DNA of 64,000 nucleotides from Monodelphis domestica (taxonomy: Eukaryota; Chordata; Mammalia; Didelphimorphia; Didelphidae). Position 1 is the stretch's first letter; each line of letters opens with the position of its first letter. The stretch lies in contig NC_077230.1 of NCBI RefSeq assembly GCF_027887165.1, positions 26,772,625 through 26,836,624 on the forward strand, read 5' to 3'. Below, piece by piece: positions 45,678 through 56,365 of the stretch. The notes below the pieces were generated by a model. It did no database searches. It was given only the letters and a program-made list of their open reading frames with translations, and was not told where the DNA came from. A program made the position numbers and the translations under genes.

Positions 45678-45904
45678 GTAATGAGGGCCCGGCCGGGGGA
45701 GGACTGAGTGGGTCACCCAGTAGTAGACCCAGGAGGCAGAGGGCAGCTGTCTCGAAGATACTCGGTTGGCTCCCACTTTTCTTCCCACCATCCTTTCCTT
45801 CCTTCCTTTTCACCCAGACTTGTTCATGCCATTCTTGGGAAGGAGCGGCCCCTTAAGTGTCAGGGGACCGGACCTGCTGGAGAGGGGACTAGTTCTGGAC
45901 CTGA

Positions 45905-46335
45905 CTTCTCTTCCAGTTTGTCAATGTTTATTAAGTGCATTACTATGTGAAAGGCAAGATGTCAAGTACACGTGTACAAAGAAATGCAATGGCAGCTCCC
46001 TTCCTCAAGGAGGATACCTTCTCATATCCATGCCTGTCCACTAGCCATTTGCCATGCCTGGCATACATTTTTACCTTATCTCCACTTCAAGCTCCCCTTT
46101 CTACATGACATTTTTGTGATTCCTTCACCTACAATCTATTTAATTACCTTGGATTTATTTTGTATTTATTCTCTATATATTTATGTATGTATGTATGTGT
46201 TATCTTCCTTATTTGAATATAAACTTTCAGGTCAGGGACTGTTTCTTTTTCTTTTTTTTTCCTCTTCTTTATATCCCCAGTGCCTATCAGGATTCCTGGC
46301 ATGTTGGCTCTTAATAAATACTTGATCATCAACTG
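45905..46335 (+). repeat. CR1/L3-like fragment then L2 3' end
   Basis: 45915-46035 shows 'tgtttattaagtgcattact … ctcccttcctcaaggagga' (CR1/L3-like). 46040-46335 ends in the L2 tail 'atatccccagtgcctatcag … ttaataaatacttgatc'. Confidence 0.6.
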
Positions 46336-46489
46336 ATGTTAATTAATTAATTCACAGGCTAACTTTTGGTCGAGGGAACAACTTAGCAGATATATTGTCA
46401 TATATTTTTTTAAAATTATTTTTAAAAGACTTTTTAAGACTTCTTTTTTAAAATTTTAACTGAAGTAATTAATTTCATTTCCATACTAA

Positions 46490-46915
46490 GTGATGGATTT
46501 ATAAAGCTAGGAAATTGTTGTCAAGGAACTTATAATCATACAGGGGAAAAAGAATTACACAAACAATTATGATTAAAAAGCTTTAGAGACGTACAAAAAA
46601 GATATCTAGGCATGTCTATAATAAATGTGAGAAGAAAGAGATCACTGTCCCTTTTGGGGATGAGGTTGTATAATAGGAAAGACTTCAAGATGGAGGTGCA
46701 TCTTATGGGACCTTGAATGAAGCAAGAGATAGAACATATATATTATACACATGTGTGTATATATACATATATAATACTATATAACAAATAGAAATGGCGG
46801 TAGTTAGAGTCTATTCCAGGTATGGGTTATCAGCATGAGTAAAAGTACAGAGACAAGACCAGAGTAGAACAGAGTAGTCCAGTTGGCCAGAATGTGGAAT
46901 GTTTTAAAAGTTATT
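46490..46915 (+). repeat. CR1/L3-like repeat with TATA-rich insertion
   Basis: 'gtctattccaggtatgggtt', 'agtacagagacaagaccaga' and 'agttggccagaatgtgg' match the ancient family. A (TA/TG)-rich run lies at 46737-46785. Confidence 0.45.
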
Positions 46916-46919
46916 AATG

Positions 46920-47130
46920 ATTTAAAGTTTTTTTTTTAAAATAAAAACCCTTACCTTATGTATTAGAATACTATGTATTGGTTTTAAGACAGAGGAATGG
47001 TAAGAGCTAGGCAAAGGGAGTTAAGTGACTTGCCCAGGGTCACACATCTAGGAAGTGTCTGAGACCAGATTTGAACCTATGACCTCCAGTCTCTAGGCCT
47101 GTCTCTGAGTCATCCAGCTGCCCCCTCCCC
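46920..47130 (-). mobile_element. Marsupial tRNA-derived SINE (SINE1-like)
   Basis: Reverse orientation: 'acccttaccttatgtattag', 'gttaagtgacttgcccaggg', 'tctgagtcatccagctgccc'. Well preserved. Confidence 0.88.
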
Positions 47131-47555
47131 ACTTTTTAAAAGATTCTCTAAAGAATGTCTTATTTTAATTGATTTTTTTTGCAACAACATTTCTGAATAT
47201 ATTTCTCCCTATTTCTCTACCACATGGGCCATTTCTTGTAACCAAGAATTGAAAAGAAAGAGGAGAAAAAAAGCATTTTAATCACACCAACTAGCACATT
47301 AACTGTGTATGAGGGCATATGAAGCATTCTGTACCATTAGTCCTCAGCCTCTTCCAAGAGAGGAGGGAGGTACAGTTTCTAACTCTTCTGTGGGATCAAG
47401 CATGGTCATTATCATTAAGCAATATTGTTTCAGTTTTTTACATTATTAAACCAATAATCTCTTGAATGCCATATACAATGGACTTTTCTCTATATTCCTC
47501 CTTCTCGCACTCTTTATAATATATGATTACTAATAATGCCTCCCAAGAAGTATTT
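47131..47555. other. Unassigned DNA
   Basis: AT-rich; nothing recognised. Confidence 0.35.
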
Positions 47556-47559
47556 ATTA

Positions 47560-48236
47560 CATGCTATTATGTTTCAGGCACTCAGGTAGGCACAGGAGAT
47601 AAAAAGTCAAAAGAAATACAGTCCTTGTCCTCATAGAACTTATATTCTATTGGGGGAACTGATGTATACATAGATGATGTATATATAAATAAGCATATAC
47701 AAAATTGTGCAAAATACATTTCTGCCTGGGAGCAGACACTACCAACTGAGGTTGGAGGTGGGTAAGGAAAGGAATTTAGGATTAATTCAAAAGGTGGTAT
47801 CTGAGTAGCTTTGAAAGATACAAAGGATTCTCAAAAGCAGAAATAAGGTTGAGTAGATTCTTTGCATGGGCATGGCCAGTGCAAAAGTTGGGAGATAGGA
47901 GGAATTCTGGATGTGGTAAACAGCATTAGTGTGTTTGACCATAAAGTATAGAAAGGGAAGTAATATACAGTGAGCTTGACATGTAGGTTGGGATAAGACT
48001 ATGAAGGGCTTTAAAGTTGAACACACCATGACTCAGCTCAAGTCCCTTAACCCCATTGTCTATCCTTTACTGCTCTTCTGCCTTGGGACAAATGCACAGT
48101 ATTGATTCTATGATAGGAGGGGAATTTAAAAAAAAGAGAAATTTCTGTTTAGAAGAAATAACAGTGATCCTAGAGCAACAGGGAGCAATTGGAGTTTATT
48201 GAGTGAGGGGAGTGACATGGTTCTAAATTCACTTTA
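47560..48236 (+). repeat. Long CR1/L3-like repeat split by a SINE fragment
   Basis: The first half shows 'catgctattatgtttcaggc', 'tcatagaacttatattctat', 'gtagctttgaaagatacaaa', 'gactatgaagggctttaaag'. A SINE1-type 3' fragment (48030-48135, 'cttctgccttgggacaaatg') interrupts it. The family then resumes: 'gggagcaattggagtttatt', 'gaggggagtgacatggttct'. Confidence 0.55.
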
Positions 48237-48239
48237 GGA

Positions 48240-48460
48240 AGATCAGTTTACAAATATTATCTTGTCATGACAACAACCCTGGGAGGTAAGTACTTTTCTC
48301 CCAATTTTTTTTTTTACTGTTGAAGTAACTGAGGCAGACAGAGCCTAAGTGACTTGTTCAGGGTCACACAACTATTAAGTATCTGAGCCTGGATTTGAGT
48401 TTTGGTCTTCATAACTCCAGATACAGTGCTTTTATCTTCTGTACCACCCAGCTGCCTTGC
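48240..48460 (-). mobile_element. MIR/THER-type CORE-SINE
   Basis: 'gacaacaaccctgggaggta', 'gtaactgaggcagacagagc', 'ggtcacacaactattaagta'. Confidence 0.8.
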
Positions 48461-48469
48461 TGTGCATGT

Positions 48470-49885
48470 GTAGTAAACTAACTTCTATATTTCAGAGGTA
48501 ATATTTTTATTCCTTTAGTGAAGAAAGCATTTGAACTATAGTTGGGTGCAAAATAGGTGATCAGGATGGGACTTGAGTCCATAAATTGTGTTGGGTCATG
48601 TGTTAGATTATTATCTGGTTGAATATATGTACATATGAATATCTCAAGCTTTTTAATTGCACTTATTTTTTGGAGAGAAAACAAAAAAGACCATCCAGCA
48701 GATTATTTTTGCTTGCTCTCACATTTTGGAGAAGACTTCCAAATCTGAATGTACTGTGCAATATCCAAATTTACTATCCACTCTAAAGTGTATTTTACCA
48801 AGTGAAGAACACTGGCATAGAATCCACCAACAATTTGGAATTCAGATGAAGAGGGTGAACTTAGTGAATCCATTGTCAAATATCAGAACTAGCTTACTGG
48901 GAGACCAGAAAGGTGGAGATCCCCCATTTGAATGAACTCTTATTCAAGAAGACACTAACAATTAAAAAATCTTAATTTATCTTTATTTTGCAAGCCTTTG
49001 TCCACACATTTTAAAAATATGAAGCTTCTCTTGAGAATATTTAAATATGAAAGGTTTTCTTCGAATTCCTGTGGTGATCTGAAAGTGATTGCTTTCTTCC
49101 TAGGACTACAATGTGGATATTCTATATTCTGCTATTTTATCTGTAAATGGGTAGTAAGGGGAAAAAAACATCTTCAAAGGAAAGAATGTATTTCACTAAT
49201 GAAAAATGTAGTAACGATTGTTGAGTTCTGAAACACTTTTTTGACAGTATTGCACATTAAATTTGATTAAGTAAAAGTTTTGTCAAAGCTATGGATTGAA
49301 ATGGTATAGACTTTTTTTTGAAAAAAAATTTTTTTTAAGAACCAGCAAAGTTAAAAATCAAAGAAACAATATTGGTGTACCCTTAAATAAAGGAAGAGAT
49401 AAAATAGTAACATTTTGAAGGAAAATTGAATGAAATTGAAGCAACTGCATGGAAATCATTTTCTAAAATGATAAAAAAACTTTTCAAGGCAACTACAAAG
49501 CAAAAAATTACCAAGATCCTGAGAGCCTTAAGTAATGGGATGTAATATGTCATGCATTATCCAGTCCTTGAATTCACATTTGAACTTGTTCCTGGAAAAC
49601 CTAGATGCTCTGAGTCATGAGTATGAAGGATGTTTCCACCAATAAATCTTCATAATGAATGTTATATTATCTTAACCTTTTAGTCAATTGCCTAATTTTA
49701 AAGATATAGTCTGATGAAGAAAACTATTTTGCAAAAGCCTGCCTATCTCACATTTTCAACAAGGATACCCTTAATAGATGCAGAAGTCATTCTCATAAAT
49801 ATTTTTTAGTGTTTGGCATTTAAAAAGAGATGAAAGCTATTTACATAATGGAAACATGGTGCTAATACAAATATACTGGCAGTTA
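48470..49885. other. Unassigned DNA
   Basis: A 92-codon + strand open frame (48657-48935) and a 77-codon one (48998-49231) lie here. Neither resembles a known family to me, and neither has the codon or CpG character of the 45.5-kb exon. Possibly a decayed element. Confidence 0.35.
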
Positions 49886-49890
49886 ATTAC

Positions 49891-50331
49891 TGTTGGATGT
49901 GGAATATGAGAAGGGAATATGTGTGTTGATTTGATCAATCAGAGATTTGAACTTCCTTTCCATTTGTTTTGAATTTAGGTCAATTGGCAACCACAAAATT
50001 GAACCCACAGGCACTGTCCCTAGGGTGGTACCAGGCTAATTGCAGGACTGTGATTGGTTTCTGGGGAGTGATGTAATAGAGCTAGTGGGTATAGTAGGGA
50101 TTTATAAGAAGATGAAACCCAGCAGGAAGCTGGGGTGGGGGGTGTTGTTTCTTAGGCTGAGATTTGGAGACAGACTCTGGGTGGTTAGACTTTAGGTTGT
50201 TAGGCTAGGTAATTCTTTACCTCCTTTCTATATTTCCCTCTCATTACCTTTATCTTACTATAATAAAGCTATTAGAACTATTAACAGTCTTGTGACTGAA
50301 GGGGTAATTTCTATAAATGGCTACCATAACA
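49891..50331 (+). mobile_element. LTR, family B (compact copy)
   Basis: TGTTGGATG start and ...CCATAACA end (TGTT/AACA inverted ends). TATA-like 'gatttataagaagatg' at about 50099, AATAAA at 50262 and a short U5. Related to the interrupted LTR at 32153-33747. Flanking duplication not seen. Fossil, non-coding. Confidence 0.6.
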
Positions 50332-50501
50332 TTTTTTTACCCATATAATTTAGTCAAACCCATTCTAACCATTATAGGAGGGAAGTTCCATAGGTGAAAT
50401 GAAATGCATTATAATCAATAGATACATTTTAGTTGAATTAAACAAGAAAAATTTTGCTTAAAATATGTGAAGTTGTGAATTTTCTGAAAATAGTGAATGA
50501 T

Positions 50502-50559
50502 AGACAAAATTAGGAACCATACTGGAAATGAGACAAAATTAGGAACCATACTGGAAATG
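50502..50559. repeat. Perfect 29-bp tandem duplication
   Basis: Two identical 29-nt units (50502-50530 and 50531-50559) beginning 'agacaaaattaggaacc'. Recent local duplication in otherwise unassigned DNA. Confidence 0.9.
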
Positions 50560-51265
50560 AGAACAACAACAAAAGACTATAAGGTAGATGTGAAAGAAAA
50601 AAACAATCCTTTGTTGTCCCATGTTATTAATATGAAGATAAAATAAAAGAGAGAGATACATTTGTCAAAGGAATCTACTGCTATTAAGGAAGACTTACAA
50701 AATTAGAGGCCAAAGGAAAGAGGAAGACACTTGTCATGATTTTCACTAACCTCAGAAGGATTGATAAACCTTTTACATGAGACTATTAATCACAAAAGAG
50801 TTTGGCCTAACCATCTGCAGAGGAAAGCCAAATGGCTGGAAAGTGTGTATTGGCCATGATAAGTCTGGATTAACAACCTGTAGTTTTGTCCATCAGCACA
50901 TATTTCTTGGATACCTATTTCAGAAGGAAAATGATATGGGTTGATAAATGAACAGGAGGAGAATAGATTGGATTGCAGCTGAGGAAATTAGATAATACTC
51001 ATAAAGATAATGGCCTCCCTGAAACCTTCGAAGATTCATCCTTTCAGCATTAATATTATCTGTTGAAATGATATAGCTAGAAATGATGGAATACTACAAT
51101 CAGAATTGCGAATCTCTTAAAGAATAATGGAGAGACTTTTGTTAGGGTTAAAGCTGCAGCATATTATGAACAATGAATGATACTTGGTACAGTGTAAAAT
51201 TTATCTTCAAAGAGAGAGATGACTGGAGAGGCAGTCCTTTACACCTTCCTAATTAACTCACTACC
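50560..51265. other. Unassigned DNA
   Basis: No repeat or exon recognised with confidence. Confidence 0.35.
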
Positions 51266-51269
51266 TTAC

Positions 51270-51575
51270 TCACCTTAGATTCTTTCTTAAACCTTTCATG
51301 CATCCCTGACCCTCATCCTCTCAACTGTGAACCTGACCTATTTTACTGAAAAAATTGAGGCCATTTGCTGAGAGCTCCTATTTCTCCTCTCTTTATCTCA
51401 TATTACTTAGGTGCCTTCTGCCACTATCTTTTCTTTTATCCAATCTCACGAGAAGACATGGTCCTTGTCCTTGCCAAAGCAAATCCCTATGTCTGCAGAA
51501 GTGATCCCATTTCATTCCATCTCCTTCAGAAAATTGTCCCCTTTATTATTCCCACTTTCATCTTCTTATTATATC
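51270..51575 (+). mobile_element. L2 ORF2 fragment (5' of RT)
   Basis: 'ctgaaaaaattgaggccatt', 'gagagctcctatttctcctc' and 'cttgccaaagcaaatcccta' match the L2 ORF2 stretch upstream of RT. Open frames here are shadows of it. Confidence 0.65.
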
Positions 51576-51755
51576 CATTTTACAGATAGTGCTACTACTC
51601 TACTCATTTTATAAATGAGGAAACTGAGGCTGGCAGAAATTAAGTGATTTGTTCACTTAGAGTCACATAGAAAGTGTCTGAGACTGAGAATTTGAAATGA
51701 AGTCTTCCTGAGACTAGGTCCAGTACTCTGTCCACTGAACCATTTAGCTGCTTAG
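51576..51755 (-). mobile_element. MIR/THER-type CORE-SINE
   Basis: 'ttataaatgaggaaactgag', 'agtgatttgttcacttagag', 'ccactgaaccatttagctgc'. Confidence 0.78.
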
Positions 51756-52129
51756 TTTATCTGTAAAATAAAAAGAATAACACTTGCACTATTGACCTTA
51801 TAAAATAGTCATTAGGATCAAATACAATAATGTTCATTAAGCATATCCTTGATGGATATTGGGAAGGACCAAGCAGGATAATAACAGACCATGTCTTTAC
51901 CAACTGACCAAAAGATGTAGAGTGTATAAGATTCCATTTGTGGTTATTTTTTGTTGATTGTTTACCTGCATTTGATTTATTAGAAAAAATGCACCATTAA
52001 ATCTTTCTTCTGACAAAGTATCTCCAGTCTGTGCATGAGAATCATTCAAAATTCTCTAAAAGATTAATAAAAATATTTTGTTTGATAAATATACAGTGGA
52101 AATAACCTTATTCAATGACCCTTTGATAC

Positions 52130-52498
52130 TAAATTCAATTAAATCAAACAAGCATTTTTGAGCACTTATTCCAGGCACTATACCAGGTGCTAGATATACC
52201 AAGACAAAGAAATGAAAAATGTCCTTTCCTTCAAGGAACTTATGTTCTAATGTAGGAAAGCAAAAAAAGAAAAAAAAGATACACACTGTGGTATATTTAA
52301 AGTATATACAGAGTAAATATGGAGTAGGGAAAAGTGAAAAACATATTGGACCTAGCACTTGGCCTGATCTTTGACTGAAGCTAGAGTTTCTGAAAAAAGG
52401 AAATGAGGGGTAGCTTTCCAGGTTTAGGGGAAAGACTGAAAGGGCACAGAGGTGGGAGATGGCATGTCAAATATAGGGAACAACAAGTTTTATTGGCA

Positions 52499-52500
<2 letters not shown>
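52130..52500 (+). repeat. CR1/L3-like repeat
   Basis: 'aagcatttttgagcacttat', 'taccaggtgctagatatacc', 'tcaaggaacttatgttctaa', later 'gcacagaggtgggagatggc'. Confidence 0.55.

Positions 52501-52501
<1 letters not shown>

Positions 52502-52549
<48 letters not shown>
52502..52549. repeat. (GT)n microsatellite
   Basis: About 24 uninterrupted GT units directly before a SINE. Confidence 0.95.
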
Positions 52550-52556
52550 CTGAATA

Positions 52557-52800
52557 GGGCAGCTGGTGGTAGAGTGCTGGTCCTGGAGATAGGAAGACCT
52601 GCATTCAAATCTAGCCACAGACACTTACTAGCTATGTGACTTTGGGCAAATCACTTAACCCTTTTTGCCTCAGTTTCCTCATTTGTAATGAGCTGGAAAA
52701 GGAAGTGGCAAGCCACTCCAGTATCTTTGCCAAGAAAACTCCAAATGGGACTCAGAGTCAGCCACAACTGAAACATGGCTAAACAAGAAAAATAATAAGA
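52557..52800 (+). mobile_element. MAR1-type SINE, nearly complete
   Basis: 'gcagctggtggtagagtgct' head, 'tagctatgtgactttgggca', 'aatgagctggaaaaggaagt', 'gccactccagtatctttgcc', tail 'actgaaacatggctaaacaa'. Plus orientation. Confidence 0.88.
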
Positions 52801-53800
52801 CATCAGAAACCAGAGAGATGTATAGTTGTTAAAGTCTTCATTATAGAGGAAATTCAGCATAGACCACAAGTTAAAGAGGATGGAGAATTCTTTCAGATGA
52901 TCTTGTTTTTGAATGACATTATGTTATTTCCATCAAGTCCTGAAATACTACAGAGTAATCCATGTAAGCTCCAAGTACTTATTTCATAGGAAAGATTGGT
53001 AATCACTCCAAAAACAATTTTTTTTTACCTTACTATTCATGTAGGAAAGACCAAGTGGATGAACGATTTCCATTGCCCCATTATTACATGCATTTTGATG
53101 GAAAACCTATAGTTCTTGTCTATATTACATGTATTTGGATGGCCAGTCTATAGATCTTATATATTTGGAATCAACAGTATAAGTAGATAATGATAAGGGC
53201 CCATAGTTTAACAGGAAAAATAGTAGACTTGATTGCTTTCAGTAAGTTATAAAGTTCCTTTAATAACAAGTTTCTCTCACAACTAAAGTCATCTCATTTT
53301 TTTCATTTCATTTTTAACAGCAACATTTTAGTGGTGTTGCTCTTTTGGCAGTGAGACATGAAATACAACAGTCTCAAGAACTGAAAATAAATATCCATAG
53401 AGGGCAATGGAGATGTGCATTATGGGTATGAGCAGAATAAAGCATAGAAAATGCACTTCAAAGAACAGATGCCCACCCTATGTAACTTATCCATCTTTTC
53501 CTAAATGTTTGTCACAGGGATCTACTCAATGAACTAGAATTCTTTGATTTCTCTTGGCATTAAAAAGATACCAATGAAATACTCAGTCTCTTTAATTTGT
53601 CATCCTTTCCTCTCCCCATGTGACCAGCCTGTCTTCTTTATTGTACAATGCTCATTAAGGTAGATGTACCCTCCAAACCCCTTTGTCACCATATGGAAAT
53701 GTTTCTGGTCAACAGAACGATTACTGCAATGACATTGGGATATCCACTAAATTTTGAGAACTATTGACTTCTCATGTGCTGGCTTCTTTTGTTCCCTAAG
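52801..53800. other. Unassigned DNA with one exon-like segment
   Basis: No repeat recognised. 53321-53425 is an open stretch between a strong acceptor-like tract and GTATGA; see findings. Confidence 0.35.
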
Positions 53801-53829
53801 ATGACTAGAAAGCTGAATCAATGGCACAT

Positions 53830-54485
53830 ACCCTCATTCCTTGGACAAATCTGAGGAATGATTTCCCTGCCCTTTTTTGGTAGGAGGAGTAGCCCAACAT
53901 TCATGGAAGGAATACAGTAGATATTGCTCCTGTGAATGCCTTGTGAGGGGGAGAAGTGTGATGGTGTGGAAATAAGAAAATGGAGAAGATTGCAACAGAG
54001 ATGCAATAGCTGAGACTGCTGAGCTGTCACTCAAAAAGAGAACATTCTGTTTGGAATGATATCCAGAAAAGACTGTTGAGAGAGGATCAAAACAGACTGA
54101 AACTGGCTCTCTTTGCCTTTGAGACCAAAGGAAGTCATATGTCTCTTGGCTTTTGAGACAAGAGGAGGAAGGGTCTCTTTGCTTCTGAGACAGAAGGAAG
54201 AAGGAGTCTCTTGGCTTGGGGACAGAAAGAAGGACAAAGTCCAGTTCTCTCTGATTTCTCTGCTGTGATATAGTGACTGAACTCCCAGACTTGTTAATTC
54301 ATTTTCCTAACTGAACTATATTCCACCATCCTCCAACCTAAGACTTATTCTCGTATTAGGGAAACCCCTAACTCTCTTTCCTTCCATTTCCTTATATTTC
54401 CCTTCTCCCCCAATAAACCCTTACTTAATCTTAGAGAAGAGAAATTTTATTTCAGACATCATGAACTCACCCTAGGTTGATTTAG
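53830..54485 (+). mobile_element. Probable retroviral LTR with internal minisatellite
   Basis: AATAAA at 54411 lies in 'cccccaataaacccttactt', followed by a U5-like end near 'catgaactcaccctagg'. Upstream, a ~33-bp unit (ctcttKgc…gagac-A/G-rich) is repeated about four times (54107-54241), resembling U3 enhancer repeats. Limits uncertain. Confidence 0.45.
54107..54241. repeat. ~33-bp x 4 minisatellite
   Basis: Units start at 54107, 54143, 54175 and 54208, each beginning ctctt(t/g)gc followed by tgagac and an A/G-rich end. Confidence 0.8.
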
Positions 54486-54504
54486 AAAGACCAACAGAAG
54501 AAAC

Positions 54505-54575
54505 AATTAGAAAGGGAGGGAGGAAGGGAGGAGGAAAGGAGGGAAAAGGAGGGTAAAGGAAGGAAGGAAGGGAGA
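54505..54575. repeat. (GGAA)n-like purine tract
   Basis: Imperfect GGGA/GGAA repeats. Confidence 0.85.
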
Positions 54576-54885
54576 ATCTTTAGTTATCTTTTGTCATTCA
54601 AATAATCCCTTATTACAGAGGGAAGAAGGCCAATATCATAGTATGGATCATAATGTGTGAAGAGAGATAAAGTCCTAGTTCTCACACCTGGATGTATGAA
54701 AGCCTGACTTCTGAGGAAGACTGTTTTGACAGGCTTTCCAATAACTCTGGCTTATTTAGGAGAGATGATCACATCTGAATGTGAGCAGCTGTAAATGCAG
54801 TAAGCCAGAGATACCCAGAGGCACAGAAAAAGAAAATGAAGTATGAATGAGGAACAGAGGCAAGTTTGGCTGAATCTTAAACATT
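54576..54885. other. Unassigned DNA
   Basis: Nothing recognised. Confidence 0.35.
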
Positions 54886-54889
54886 TGGA

Positions 54890-55560
54890 ATACTAATGCT
54901 TGATGACCCTAGAAAAATTAGGTCGGAACTATTGTACAGAATTTTAAAAGCTGAACAGAGGCATTTATGTTGTCTCATAGGAAATGGGAAGTCACTAGAG
55001 CAGGGGTCCCCAGACTATGACCCAGTGGCCACTTGTGGCCCCCTGAGGCCATTTATCCAGACCCCACTGCACTTCCAGAAGGGGCACCTCTTTCATTGGT
55101 GGTCAGTGAGAGGAGCACAGGATGCATCTGTTATTCTGTGCTCCTGGAGTACTGTATGTGGTGGCAACTACTTCCAGTGACATCATCCTTTGCGTGGCCC
55201 CTTGTTCTGAGAGTAACTGAAGGAGAACGAGGTGCCGCACAAAGGATTATGTGGCTGCATAATGGAAGACGTCAGCATGGTGAGGGGGAGGGGATTCTGC
55301 ACTGTGTATACGGCTGTCCGATATAGTGGTGGCTGTGATGGGCCTGTGCAAGGTGTGACAGATCCATCTCAGCCAGTGCTGCATCCTCTGCTATCCCAGA
55401 CAGGGCATACAGATTTGTTCAGAGTTTTTTTTTTTTTTTTTTGATATTCCAGCCTTCCAATGGTCTCAGGGACAGTGAAATGGCCCCCTGTATAAAAAGT
55501 TTGGGGACCCCTTCACTAGAGTTACTGTGTATCTTTTGTATCTTTTAAGACTTGATTTTG
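54890..55560 (+). repeat. CR1/L3-like repeat hosting a hAT insertion
   Basis: 'ttttaaaagctgaacagagg', 'cataggaaatgggaagtcac' belong to the ancient family and are interrupted by the hAT element at 55001-55513. Confidence 0.5.
55001..55513. mobile_element. hAT MITE (OposCharlie-like) with perfect 8-bp duplication
   Basis: 513 bp. Left end CAGGGGTCCCCAGAC; right end, reverse-complemented, AAGGGGTCCCCAAAC, a ~15-bp terminal inverted repeat. Perfect 8-bp duplication CACTAGAG at 54993-55000 and 55514-55521. The body is GC-rich and contains 'tggccccctgaggccattta', like hAT families I know from opossum and several reptiles and mammals (OposCharlie group), which spread by horizontal transfer. No transposase, so non-autonomous. 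T16 run at 55425-55441. Confidence 0.9.
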
Positions 55561-56365
55561 TTTGTTATTAACTGCATTGAATAACTTTGTTTACTAGAAG
55601 TTTCTATTTGGCCCTACCCACAGTGGCATAAAGGTTTCCAAAAAGTATCTGTTTAGGTATGTTTTCTAGAGCTTGTGATGTCTTTTCTTCCAGTAGTTTG
55701 CTCTCCAAAACCCCACTTTCTGTCCTTTTCTAAACAAACACCAAAGGGGGGGGTCATTCTGACATGTTTGACATGTCTGAAATGACTAAACAATGAGCCA
55801 CTATTAAATTTATTCTCTTATATCTGACCTTGCAAGCATATATCATTACATATGTCTTTAAAATCGAGTTGGCTAGTGAGGTTCCTGTATACATACACAT
55901 GTTCTCTTCAATCAACTCCCATTTTTCATAATAACTGGAATTTCCACCCCCTTCATATATTCATGATTCATTCTTGAAAAATTTCCATCCCTTCTTGAAA
56001 GAGTTCCTCTGTAAAATTAATTTTAATCTTTGGGATCTTACCTACCCTTTCTTTATGTTCTCTGAAATCTGAATCTCCCCAAATCCCAAAAATGTCAGAG
56101 TATGCTCAGCTTTCATCTCCTTCTCTATTAGAAATCCAAGGAGGGAATGACTTTCTATTCCTAGGGAAGTCTTCCTGACCTCTTTTAATATTCATTTATT
56201 ATCTTGTTAGTGGGTGCCATTTCTATACTCCTTTCAGAAGAATTTTCATAAAGATGGTCCCAGAAAGCAACCAGAAGGGCCTTTACCATAAGGTATCATG
56301 GTACTGTATCTGGCTCTCTTACCACTCTATGCTATGCATTATCCTTTACTTCTGCTGCTGTGTGT
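55561..56365. other. Unassigned DNA
   Basis: AT-rich with no assignable repeat or exon. Confidence 0.35.

Noticed and set aside
45363-45791. 142-codon minus-strand open frame over the CpG island
   Set aside because: Antisense shadow of the GC-rich promoter and exon; no donor/acceptor logic or domain.
48657-48935. 92-codon plus-strand frame considered as an exon of the 45.5-kb gene
   Set aside because: No ASH-domain resemblance, no convincing acceptor, AT-rich codons.
52403-52639. Frame encoding a Cys-Val repeat
   Set aside because: Translation of the (GT)n microsatellite.
53834-54237. Minus-strand frames rich in Ser/Leu
   Set aside because: They arise from the purine-rich minisatellite and LTR-like DNA.
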